A stretch of DNA of 6,463 nt from CAZJOD01 sp964547525. Lineage in GTDB: Bacteria; Bacillota; Clostridia; JAAYHZ01. Position 1 is the stretch's first letter; each line of letters opens with the position of its first letter. Of the stretch, positions 1 through 6,463 are shown piece after piece. The translations under genes and the position numbers were made by a program. The stretch spans positions 1 to 6,463 of the forward strand of contig CAZJOD010000192.1 of assembly GCA_964547525.1 (NCBI GenBank), in the 5' to 3' direction. The notes beneath the pieces are model-generated. The model was not told where the DNA came from, did no database searches, and saw only the letters and a program-made list of their open reading frames with translations.

Positions 1-23
1 AGGCAACTTAAAATCTTATATTT

Positions 24-128
24 CTATCGATGTTCCGATAAAACTTGCAACATAACCGGTACATGTTTTATACTACCTTCATGGAGTTCAGTGAACCGGA
101 ACTGACTACCCAATGTAGTAAACCACAT
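24..128 (-). other. Small open frame after the ATP-grasp-like gene: hypothetical or broken C-terminal extension
   Basis: Immediately after the TAA at 132-134 the same frame continues for 35 sense codons to TAG at 24-26. Starting at the ATG at 128 it would encode 34 residues, beginning MWFTTLGSQFRFTELHEG and ending VLSEHR. The composition looks protein-like, with mixed charged and hydrophobic residues. No Shine-Dalgarno site precedes this ATG. It could be the separated tail of the upstream protein after a nonsense change, the start of a decayed downstream gene, or chance. I recognise no family in it. Confidence 0.25.
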
Positions 129-131
129 TTC

Positions 132-1349
132 TTATAATATAATACTATTGTCAAAGTATGTCGTATCAAATGTAACCAGCGGTGCCAATTTCCGATCGTC
201 TACCTTATTGGTCACCGGATACGAAGAAGCCCTGAATAACCCCGGTCCGAAATAATTATCATCAAAAAAAAGCAGTGTACCAACGACATAATCATTATAC
301 CGGTTATCTCCGATAGAGCCGGAAAACTTCCTTTGTGTAATAAACGGCTGTAATATCATGTTATCAATAAGATCAGAAGAAAATACCTGCTGCCATTCAT
401 GTTCACTCGTTACACAACCTGCAAATACATTAATCCCTTTTCCAAGTGCACAAGGTTTTATAATCCATTTGTCTTTTTCCATCTTTGCTTTTTCCCACAG
501 ATCCGGCCTTTCCTGACGCGTATAAGTAGTTACCGTTATATTTATGAATTGTTCAATTTCATCTTGTGTTAATACCGCTTGTAACAAATCTTTGTTACCT
601 AATACAGAAAATAATCTTTTATCATGTACTAGAAATACAGTCCTTAAATCATTAAGAGAACAAGATTCGATAATTGCTTCAATCGCTTCGTTAGGTAGGC
701 CACATATCTCATTATGATCCAATTCACTTATCACTGCCGCATCCTTCAACAAATGCAGATTATCAATAATGCAATCTTTAGGTATAACATGAAGCTTAAA
801 TCCTGCATTTTCTATAATAGGGATTAGAAACTTCGTCTCATTCTTACTGTCTTCACCTTTTAGTAAGCATACATGCTTAAATTCACCAAAATAACCTATT
901 ATATAGTCAAAAAAAGGAGTGTAGTCGTCTATTTTTCTAATATTAGGTTTATCTTTTAAGTAATTGTCTGTCATCATATTAAAAAACCCGGAGATGAAAT
1001 AACCATTTAGAGCAAATCTACAAGTTATCTCTATTAACTTTAAATCATTCTTTTCATCAATAATAAAATCTGTACGGTAAGTTCCTATTCTGTACGGTTT
1101 TTTCCGGCAGAGTGAAACAATTTCGTAAATCCTGTCAGTCACAGGCATTAAATGCCTGTATTCATTATAATGCTCTACAAAATAGCGGATTACCCTGTAC
1201 ATAATATTCTGAATTTTATGTAACCGGTAATTTGTTTCTCCACTTAAAACAAGCGGCATGTCATATGTCCAATTCTTAAAATAAGGACAAGCCTCGGATG
1301 CAACTTGCATAAACCCATCGTATAAAGAACTTCCTTTAGTTAAATTCAT
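132..1349 (-). CDS. Probable circularly permuted ATP-grasp-like ligase
   Basis: This 405-residue soluble protein resembles the circularly permuted ATP-grasp group that includes glutathionylspermidine synthetase-like ligases, which use ATP to join a carboxylate to an amine. The evidence is a motif series in the expected order: GTYRTDFIID (89-98) with LKLIEITCRFALNGYF (103-118), resembling the substrate and metal-binding strand of that group; a LVHDKRLFSVLGNKDLL stretch near 240-256; a lysine strand and glycine loop, DKWIIKPCALGKGI (293-306), with K298 a likely ATP contact; LQPFI (333-337); and GPGLFRASS (368-376) with N381 downstream, a possible metal-site region. The start is supported by AAAGGGAG upstream, with 9 bases between GGGAG and ATG. 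It follows the WbqC-like gene by 92 bases. The substrate is unknown; an inferred job is adding an amino acid or amine to a polysaccharide precursor. The frame remains open for 35 codons beyond the TAA, so the true C-terminus may have been longer in relatives. The family call is from recall of motifs and is moderately sure. Confidence 0.6.
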   Translation of the reverse strand: MNLTKGSSLYDGFMQVASEACPYFKNWTYDMPLVLSGETNYRLHKIQNIMYRVIRYFVEHYNEYRHLMPVTDRIYEIVSLCRKKPYRIGTYRTDFIIDEKNDLKLIEITCRFALNGYFISGFFNMMTDNYLKDKPNIRKIDDYTPFFDYIIGYFGEFKHVCLLKGEDSKNETKFLIPIIENAGFKLHVIPKDCIIDNLHLLKDAAVISELDHNEICGLPNEAIEAIIESCSLNDLRTVFLVHDKRLFSVLGNKDLLQAVLTQDEIEQFINITVTTYTRQERPDLWEKAKMEKDKWIIKPCALGKGINVFAGCVTSEHEWQQVFSSDLIDNMILQPFITQRKFSGSIGDNRYNDYVVGTLLFFDDNYFGPGLFRASSYPVTNKVDDRKLAPLVTFDTTYFDNSIIL

Positions 1350-1389
1350 GTAAATCAGCTCCCTTTCTTATATAACTCACATCCTCACA

Positions 1390-1420
1390 GATTATATGTT
1401 TTAACACGATTTATATAATC
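1390..1420. repeat. 8-base inverted repeat between wbqC-like and ATP-grasp-like genes
   Basis: GATTATAT (1390-1397) is matched by its exact reverse complement ATATAATC (1413-1420) across a 15-base centre. The arms are almost all A and T, so a transcript hairpin would be weak, and no T-run follows. The right arm overlaps the candidate -10 box of the proposed promoter, so it could be an operator or merely an AT-rich coincidence. Confidence 0.4.
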
Positions 1421-1438
1421 ATCCTTCTTTACAGACAA
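1410..1438 (-). promoter_or_regulatory. Possible sigma-A-type promoter upstream of the ATP-grasp-like gene
   Basis: On the minus strand TTGTCT (1438-1433; four of six bases of TTGACA) is separated by 17 bases from TATAAA (1415-1410). It lies about 60 bases before the ATG at 1349 in the only sizeable gap among the last four genes. Another -10-like TATAAT (1396-1391) lacks a good partner at -35. AT-rich DNA produces such matches by chance, so this is tentative. Confidence 0.3.
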
Positions 1439-1441
1439 CAA

Positions 1442-2194
1442 TTATATAAACTCATATTTATCTAACATTCTTTTGGTTTCTTCTTTCCCACAGTTCATAA
1501 GAACATCAATAATTGATAAATGTTGATGGAATTTCCTAGTGCTTTGCATGTAAGAGTATGGAAGAGTTTTAAGAAAATATAGTTCTATTCCTTCTTTTGC
1601 GAAGACTTCCTTGCTATATAATTCCATCCCGCCTATTGCATTAATATATATTTTCGCCTTCTCATATCGGCAGATCTCTACAATACGGGCTGTTCTTCTA
1701 CCAATACCGCAGCTATCCCCCGCTTCCTCCATCTCACCTATTACCATCTCAATCTTTTCATACATCTCTGAATTGTCATTAACAGATGTTTTAATATCAA
1801 GATAATTACAGATAGCTTTAATCAATGTACAATTTAACTTGCTTAAGCTTGATTCGTATATACTCTTGTTCATAATATCTTCAATAAACACATATGTTTC
1901 ATCATAATATGCGGACCTTCTATAATTATAATACAACATGTTAAGAAGCTGCTTCCTCCAGGGCTTTGTATTATCAATTTCAACTTCTTTCATCTTTTGA
2001 AATGAGGTTTGTCGTATTAAAGGAACAGTAATGTATACAGGTTGTCTATGTACTTCCAACAACCTGTTTCGGTTTACCCACCCGTTTTTTATATAATTGA
2101 TATTATCATACAATACGTACTTGTCAACCGCATGAATTAACTGGAAGTACCCAATGTACGGGAAAAAATAGGGTTGCATAATCGCAAGCATCAT
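1442..2194 (-). CDS. WbqC-like family protein
   Basis: This is a predicted soluble 250-residue protein of the WbqC-like family, found in O-antigen and capsule loci; to my knowledge its biochemical role is not settled. The N-terminal signature is clear: QPYFFPYIGYFQL (7-19), an aspartate at 24 (VDKYVLYD) and INYIKNGWVNRNRL (32-45). The C-terminal signature is also present: YINAIGGMELY (183-193), F then EGIELYF, and HLSIIDVLMNCG (225-236). These two blocks span the usual family length, so the gene looks intact. Two adjacent ATG codons (2194 and 2191) could start translation; AAAGG lies 7 bases before the first. It follows the flippase gene by 27 bases, so cotranscription is likely. From family context it may modify a nucleotide sugar or repeat-unit residue, but no catalytic chemistry can be read directly. 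Confidence 0.9.
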   Translation of the reverse strand: MMLAIMQPYFFPYIGYFQLIHAVDKYVLYDNINYIKNGWVNRNRLLEVHRQPVYITVPLIRQTSFQKMKEVEIDNTKPWRKQLLNMLYYNYRRSAYYDETYVFIEDIMNKSIYESSLSKLNCTLIKAICNYLDIKTSVNDNSEMYEKIEMVIGEMEEAGDSCGIGRRTARIVEICRYEKAKIYINAIGGMELYSKEVFAKEGIELYFLKTLPYSYMQSTRKFHQHLSIIDVLMNCGKEETKRMLDKYEFI

Positions 2195-2221
2195 ACTACC
2201 GCCTTTCTACTCATAATTTTA

Positions 2222-3685
2222 CTAAATACTTTCTTTTCGTTTTCTATTAATTGTTTGTTTTATAGTAATGACAATATAATCAAAACATTCAACCTTATAC
2301 ACTTTCGCCATTCCCATATATACAATAAGCCCTGTAAACACCTGCAGCGATAAGGTTAGCCATGCGGATAACTCAAAAAATCGGATGCTGTAAATCACAA
2401 TTCCCATTACTATAGACAATAGAATAGAAGGCTTTATATCCTTCCATTGCTCTTTGATACCATAATCTAAAAGCTTTATATTCGGGTAGGCATTAATAAA
2501 AGCGGAAACAATTCCAACCGCCATTCCTCCCAAAGCGATTGCATAGATACCGAAAAACAAGGTCGCTCCGAGTACGGCAAGATTCAACGTGTTTTTGACA
2601 ATCTCCAGCTTGAGGAAAATATCACTTCGTCCTATAGCGTTAATTGCCTGAAGATTCGCCGTATGTATAGACCATAAGGCATATGTAACACAATGGATTT
2701 GCAGAAAAGGTACACATGGGATCCATTTTTCTGTCAGTAGAATTTTTACCAATGGTTCGGATACAACAGCCATGCCCGTCATCAACGGAAACAATACAAA
2801 TGAACTTGTAATAATTGACCGTCGTACCATTTCTTTGACTCTCTTTTTATTATCCTGGTGCTTTGATAAAGTCGGAAGCATCACCGATTGGATGGAACCG
2901 TTCACATTTGCTGTAATTAAGTGTGGTAACTGCTTACCTTTATTATAAAATCCAAGCATCTCAGCATTATATAACTTTGCAATTAAAATACTACGTAAAT
3001 CCATACACAGATTGTTTATTAACGTCGAAATCAATAATTTCCAGCTGAAATTAAAAAGCTCTTTTACCCTTGCAGCAGAAAAAAGCAGCCCCGGCCTCCA
3101 TTTTACTGTAAACCACAAAATAACCGAAATAAGCAATTGATTGGTCATTTGCTGCACCACCAAAGCCCATACACCAAATCCTTTGTAAGCCATTACTATA
3201 CCGACTGAACCGGATACCAGGATGGCGCCAAGACTACTCATAAAAAGCTTTTTAAATTGCATATTTCTTGCTACAACTGCATTTTGCACCGTATTTAATG
3301 CACCGAACACCAATATAACCGATAAAATCCTGAACACAAGGATCAACTGTGGTTCTCCATAAAATGCAGCTATAGCCGGTGAAGTAAAAAATATTATAGT
3401 ATACAAAATAACTGCAATGAAAAGACTTAAATAAAAAACCGATGAAAAATCCGTTTCATTTGCATCTTTCTTCTGTATAAGTGCCGTATTGAAACCACTT
3501 TGTACAAAAATCCCCGCAATTGTTATAAAAATGGTAACAAGAGCTATAATTCCATAATCTGCAGGCAGCAAAAGCCGGGCCAGTACAATCTGAACAACAA
3601 ACTGTACTCCTTGAGTTCCTCCCCGCTCCATCAGTTTCCAAAACAACCCTGACAGAACTTTTGCCTTGTTTATTTCCGTACTCAT
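2222..3685 (-). CDS. Wzx/PST-type polysaccharide repeat-unit flippase
   Basis: This membrane protein of the MOP superfamily probably flips undecaprenyl-linked repeat units across the cytoplasmic membrane. At 487 residues it has the normal length for the family. The N-terminal region reads SGLFWKLMERGGTQGVQFVV and continues LARLLLPADYGIIAL, a pattern typical of the WzxC/PST branch (polysaccharide biosynthesis domain), followed by alternating hydrophobic segments over most of the chain, consistent with 12-14 helices. GFYNKGKQLP near the middle, preceded by a segment with LISTLINNL, is also characteristic of the branch. The C-terminus is basic (INRKRKESI). Its ATG shares the ATGA tetranucleotide at 3682-3685 with the glycosyltransferase stop, and AAGGAA stands 9 bases upstream. 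Pairing with the Wzy-type polymerase in the same cluster supports a Wzx/Wzy pathway. Teichuronic-acid or other exopolysaccharide export is an alternative for this branch, so the exact cargo is open. Confidence 0.92.
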   Translation of the reverse strand: MSTEINKAKVLSGLFWKLMERGGTQGVQFVVQIVLARLLLPADYGIIALVTIFITIAGIFVQSGFNTALIQKKDANETDFSSVFYLSLFIAVILYTIIFFTSPAIAAFYGEPQLILVFRILSVILVFGALNTVQNAVVARNMQFKKLFMSSLGAILVSGSVGIVMAYKGFGVWALVVQQMTNQLLISVILWFTVKWRPGLLFSAARVKELFNFSWKLLISTLINNLCMDLRSILIAKLYNAEMLGFYNKGKQLPHLITANVNGSIQSVMLPTLSKHQDNKKRVKEMVRRSIITSSFVLFPLMTGMAVVSEPLVKILLTEKWIPCVPFLQIHCVTYALWSIHTANLQAINAIGRSDIFLKLEIVKNTLNLAVLGATLFFGIYAIALGGMAVGIVSAFINAYPNIKLLDYGIKEQWKDIKPSILLSIVMGIVIYSIRFFELSAWLTLSLQVFTGLIVYMGMAKVYKVECFDYIVITIKQTINRKRKESI

Positions 3686-4662
3686 CTTATAAACTTCCTT
3701 TTTATATTAATTAAAATATTCGCTATCTTCGGACAATACTTTCTAATAAATATTTTTGTTTTCATCCTTATACCCAAGCCGGAATAAAGATCCTTATACT
3801 TTCTTTCTTTCACTTCTTCAAACATACCTCGGTGAATCATGAAATAAAATTCCATACTGTCTATGGTTTTCTTAATCACATCATCATATTTGTATTGCGT
3901 ATAAATGTTCGCCTCATTAAGCAGCTCAACCCTCTTTTCAAAGTGTTTTATTTGCATATCGGTACTTGCTCTCATGCTGCTCCTCCAGGAACCTTTCGCA
4001 TCCACACGATATGCCGACATATACCGGTCAATATAGTAAACCGTCCCCTTTAAAGAAAGATATATGGCAAGAGGATAATCTACAGCCAGTGAGATTTTAA
4101 AAAATTGTGGTCTGTTATGTACATATACAGCGGGGTAAAAAAACGAGTTGGTTGCAAACAACCCACCGCCACCTTCAATTACTTCTTCAACCGAAAATAA
4201 TTTATCGCCGTGACAAGGGCGAACATGGGATTTCAACTTTTTTTTATCAGGCAACACTTTATATGCGGCATGTACACACAAACTGCATTCCGGATGTTTT
4301 TCCATATAATCCACTTGTTTTTGCAATTTATATGGATCAGTCCAAAAATCATCCCCTTCGCAAACTGCGACATATTTCCCCGTAACTCTGTCCAAATTAA
4401 ACCGTGATACATTTATACCTTTTGAATACATGTTTTCCGTCTGGTATACAGGTTTTATCAAATGTGGATACTTTAATGCATACTCTCTGATAATTTCAGC
4501 GGTCTTATCGGTAGAAGCATCATCATGAATAAGTATTTCAAATGAAAAATTTGTTTTTTGCATAAGAAAACTCTCTATTGCATCAGCAATATACTTTTCA
4601 TGATTGTATGCGACACATGTGATACTCACCATTATTTCACGTACCATTGTCTTATTCTCCAT
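3682..4662 (-). CDS. Family 2 glycosyltransferase
   Basis: This enzyme probably transfers one sugar from an NDP-sugar to the growing lipid-linked repeat unit at the cytoplasmic face of the membrane. The 326-residue protein has a GT-A fold N-terminal domain: the first strand and nucleotide loop are ITCVAYNHEKY (14-24), followed by HDDASTD (46-52) and the metal-binding acidic motif EGDDFWTDP (102-110), with KLQKQVDYM just after. The remainder (about 120-326) is the more variable acceptor half and ends in a basic tail (NIKRKFIR) without a clear transmembrane segment. The called start has a GGGGG-type site 9 bases upstream, overlapping the end of the nucleotidylyltransferase gene. Met6 (4647) is an alternative because GGAG lies 9 bases before it, and Met11 is also possible; all three precede the conserved domain. 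The stop overlaps the flippase start as ATGA, implying translational coupling. Donor, acceptor and linkage are unknown. Confidence 0.92.
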   Translation of the reverse strand: MENKTMVREIMVSITCVAYNHEKYIADAIESFLMQKTNFSFEILIHDDASTDKTAEIIREYALKYPHLIKPVYQTENMYSKGINVSRFNLDRVTGKYVAVCEGDDFWTDPYKLQKQVDYMEKHPECSLCVHAAYKVLPDKKKLKSHVRPCHGDKLFSVEEVIEGGGGLFATNSFFYPAVYVHNRPQFFKISLAVDYPLAIYLSLKGTVYYIDRYMSAYRVDAKGSWRSSMRASTDMQIKHFEKRVELLNEANIYTQYKYDDVIKKTIDSMEFYFMIHRGMFEEVKERKYKDLYSGLGIRMKTKIFIRKYCPKIANILINIKRKFIR

Positions 4663-4665
4663 TAC

Positions 4666-5403
4666 TTAACGCCCCCTAAAAATTTCCTGTACTCGTCTGT
4701 AACTGTCAGGTGAGCCAATATCATATCTTTTACCTTCAAACCTGAACGCATAAACATCCTTTTTCATAATAAGCCACGGGATGAAATTGCCGGGAGCATC
4801 CGGATTATTGCCTTCATCAAGGTATCGGTTTATAAGCGTCAGAGTCTCATGCTTATATATGTAAAACGGAGGAACTGCAAGGTCGGATTCGGGTTTTTCG
4901 GGTTTTTCCTCAAAAGATAGCACCTTTCCTTCGTTATCCAAGGTAACCACCCCTGTTTTACGTAAAGATGCAATATCGTTCATCCGGTGAGCGGTGATAC
5001 AATCACAACCTTTATTACGATAATATTCAATAAAATCACATAGATCAAAGTCAAAAAGGTTGTCTGCAGCCATTATAAGTACATCTTCACAAATATCTTT
5101 TTTCTTTACGGCATACCGGATATCGCCGATTGCTCCTAACCTTCCATCATTGTAAAATGTATTGTCATTTAAAACTTCAATGGTTTTATTACTGACATAG
5201 CAATTCAGCCAAGTACGGAATCGTTTGAAAAATTTTGCATTTGAAACAATATAAATTTCATCGATTTCACATACTTCCTCTATCTTATTTAAAATTCGTT
5301 CCAAGACGGTCTTGCCGCATACATCAAGCAATGGTTTAGGTATATCCACCGTAAGCGGAAAAAGTCGTGTCGCATAACCTGCAGCCAATAATATACACTT
5401 CAT
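4666..5403 (-). CDS. Sugar-phosphate nucleotidylyltransferase (NTP transferase family)
   Basis: This cytosolic enzyme probably couples a sugar 1-phosphate to a nucleoside triphosphate, giving an NDP-sugar donor and pyrophosphate. The 245-residue protein spans one nucleotidyltransferase domain of the RmlA/GalU type. The N-terminal signature runs LLAAGYATRLFPLT (5-18) followed by PKPLL (22-26), with R13 and K23 as expected nucleotide and phosphate contacts. AADN (112-115) supplies the likely metal-binding D114, EEKP lies at 165-168, and YDIGSP (227-232) holds a likely second acidic residue, D228. The glycine-rich loop reads GYATR rather than GxGTR, which I recall as a subfamily variant. The ATG at 5403 is preferred because GGAGGT sits 6 bases upstream and the protein then begins directly at the first beta strand (MKCILL). 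A TTG start at 5442 would add 13 residues upstream of the conserved fold. The stop lies 3 bases before the glycosyltransferase start, so the two are almost certainly cotranscribed. Nucleotide and sugar specificity are not readable from sequence. Confidence 0.9.
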   Translation of the reverse strand: MKCILLAAGYATRLFPLTVDIPKPLLDVCGKTVLERILNKIEEVCEIDEIYIVSNAKFFKRFRTWLNCYVSNKTIEVLNDNTFYNDGRLGAIGDIRYAVKKKDICEDVLIMAADNLFDFDLCDFIEYYRNKGCDCITAHRMNDIASLRKTGVVTLDNEGKVLSFEEKPEKPESDLAVPPFYIYKHETLTLINRYLDEGNNPDAPGNFIPWLIMKKDVYAFRFEGKRYDIGSPDSYRRVQEIFRGR

Positions 5404-5557
5404 TCTTTTACCTCCAACAGGAATCCATAAACGGTATTCCAAATATTTATTCAGATGATACTACCTATCCCCTTCAACGGATATGCTTGCATCAATATGT
5501 GAGTTAATGTACCGTAATCAAAATTTACAAACCATGCTCGTTTTCCGCATAGCTTTT
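5404..5557 (-). other. Intergenic spacer between polymerase and nucleotidylyltransferase genes
   Basis: This 154-base gap is the longest spacer in the window, whereas the next two junctions are 3 bases and a 4-base overlap. I see no T-tailed hairpin and no convincing -35/-10 pair on the minus strand. One minus-strand frame stays open from near the polymerase stop to a TGA at about 5461-5463 without an early start codon; it contains VNFDYGTLTHILMQAYPLKG. It may be chance or a worn gene remnant. The final bases hold the GGAGGT site of the next gene. Confidence 0.5.
5410..5415 (-). promoter_or_regulatory. Shine-Dalgarno site that sets the nucleotidylyltransferase start
   Basis: The minus strand reads GGAGGT followed by AAAAGA and then ATG at 5403. 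This near-perfect site with 6-base spacing favours that ATG over the in-frame TTG at 5442. Confidence 0.85.
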
Positions 5558-6463
5558 TTATGTCAACTTCTTCTTTCGAAAAACAGGCTTTATAAAATAT
5601 AATATTATTAAGGGAACCAACCACACAGACATCGATGCCCTAAAGGTTTCGTAAAAACTGGCTCTAACCAAATTTATCAGTATATAAAACAAAGAATAAT
5701 ATTTGGCCAGTGAAAGATTTCGCATCTTATCTATATCCACATAAAACATCCCTGAAAGGATCGCCCCGTAAAAAATGATCAACAACACCGACACCCAACC
5801 GAAATTTGCGAAAAAGTCACCAAATATAGTTGATCCTAAAGAGTATCCTGTGATCATATTTATTCTACGAGATATGGACACTTGTGAGAAAAAATCCGGA
5901 AACATACGGCCTACCGGCAAAATTGTAGGGATTGCCCCATAAAATCCAAGACCGTTTTGAAAATCTATACTAGTCGGAATATGCTCAATAACACTGACGG
6001 TAGATAAAAAGGACAATCCGAATTCGGATAATGTTTCGTATACGGCATTATTAGACAAGAGAGCGTCCCGGTATTCAATGAAAAAAGACATAACACCTGT
6101 CAGGTTACCATGCCTTACGATTCTCAATACGGCAAGAAAATTTAACGATAAATTACAAATAAATAACGTTACGAAGAAACGTAATAAATTAATTTTTACT
6201 TTATATACTTGCAAGTAGCACAAAACAAGAGCGATGACGGCCGTCACAGGATACCGCCTGTCACCTGTACTTACCATAACAAAAACATAATATATTACGG
6301 TTCCAAATACAATAAAAATCGTTTTCTTTTTAGATATACCTTTACTTGCTATGATATAAAGAACAGATGGTAAAAACAAAAACGCCACATCATCCGAAAT
6401 TCCGGATCTACTTGAAAAAGAAGAATAATTACCGGTAGGTTGTACCTGCATTATAAAACGGAT
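5558..6463 (-). CDS. wzy: Wzy-type polysaccharide polymerase, 5' end outside window
   Basis: This is an integral membrane protein that probably joins lipid-linked oligosaccharide repeat units on the outer face of the cytoplasmic membrane. The frame is open to the window edge: four sense codons (I, R, F, I) precede the first Met at 6451 and no ribosome binding site stands before it, so that Met is probably internal and the N-terminal part is missing. Numbered from that Met, hydrophobic spans are visible near 22-36, 44-60, 67-82, 89-109, 217-236, 252-267 and 272-288. A GDRR motif at 63-66 follows the second span, a long extramembrane stretch (about 113-210) contains EFG at 143-145 and an NGLGFYGAIP segment at 166-175, and NFG at 216-218 begins the next membrane span. 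This arrangement matches my knowledge of O-antigen polymerase Wzy proteins, usually 400 residues or more. The protein ends in a basic tail (FRKKKLT). Wzy sequences diverge strongly, so the family rests on topology, motifs and the neighbouring flippase gene. Linkage and substrate cannot be told. Confidence 0.82.
   Translation of the reverse strand: MRFIMQVQPTGNYSSFSSRSGISDDVAFLFLPSVLYIIASKGISKKKTIFIVFGTVIYYVFVMVSTGDRRYPVTAVIALVLCYLQVYKVKINLLRFFVTLFICNLSLNFLAVLRIVRHGNLTGVMSFFIEYRDALLSNNAVYETLSEFGLSFLSTVSVIEHIPTSIDFQNGLGFYGAIPTILPVGRMFPDFFSQVSISRRINMITGYSLGSTIFGDFFANFGWVSVLLIIFYGAILSGMFYVDIDKMRNLSLAKYYSLFYILINLVRASFYETFRASMSVWLVPLIILYFIKPVFRKKKLT

Noticed and set aside
9..77. Minus-strand 18-codon frame starting MYRLCCKFYR near the left edge
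   Set aside because: It is very short, its possible GAAGG site is 11 bases away, and it ends within the window; no support beyond chance.
86..96. Short palindrome GTTCAGTGAAC as a terminator or operator
   Set aside because: The arms are only 5 bases with a one-base centre, no T-run follows on the minus strand, and it falls in a frame that may be coding.
1611..1805. Plus-strand 64-codon frame opposite the WbqC-like gene
   Set aside because: It is antisense to a well-supported gene and shows no recognisable domain.
3456..3641. Minus-strand 61-codon frame inside the flippase gene
   Set aside because: It is an out-of-frame shadow of the N-terminal flippase coding sequence; its cysteine-rich translation looks unlike a real protein.
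3832..4407. Plus-strand open frames opposite the glycosyltransferase (3832-4053, 4107-4385, 4210-4407)
   Set aside because: They lie antisense within a gene with clear family motifs, resemble no family, and overlap each other.
4890..4907. Tandem 9-base direct repeat CGGGTTTTT
   Set aside because: It lies within the nucleotidylyltransferase gene and simply encodes the EKPEKP segment; two copies do not indicate a repeat array.

Overview
The window is a piece of a bacterial surface-polysaccharide (capsule, exopolysaccharide or O-antigen type) locus. Six genes all lie on the minus strand, so the cluster is transcribed from the right edge toward the left. AT-rich coding sequence, purine-rich Shine-Dalgarno sites close to most starts (GGAGGT, AAGGAAG, AAAGGGAG) and an ATGA start/stop overlap suggest a low-GC Bacillota, perhaps a gut-type Clostridia. 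That placement is inferred from style only; no phylogenetic marker gene is present.

In order of transcription: (1) the C-terminal part of a Wzy-type polysaccharide polymerase, cut by the right edge (5558-6463); (2) a 154-base spacer, then a sugar-phosphate nucleotidylyltransferase whose best start is the ATG at 5403, behind a strong GGAGGT; (3) a family 2 glycosyltransferase beginning 3 bases after the previous stop (3682-4662); (4) a Wzx/PST-type flippase overlapping the glycosyltransferase stop by 4 bases (2222-3685); (5) a WbqC-like protein (1442-2194); (6) after a 92-base spacer holding an inverted repeat and a possible promoter, a protein resembling circularly permuted ATP-grasp ligases (132-1349). 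The last 131 bases on the left carry no gene of established identity, but the reading frame of the ATP-grasp gene stays open for 35 codons past its TAA stop.

Together the genes fit a Wzx/Wzy-dependent pathway. The nucleotidylyltransferase would activate a sugar, the glycosyltransferase would add a sugar to a lipid-linked repeat unit, the flippase would move that unit across the membrane and the polymerase would join units outside. The WbqC-like protein and the ATP-grasp-like protein are the least understood members; an inferred role is modification of a repeat-unit sugar, possibly with an amide-linked group. No initiating glycosyltransferase, chain-length regulator, mobile element, tRNA, rRNA or CRISPR array is visible. 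No gene-free stretch exceeds 300 bases.
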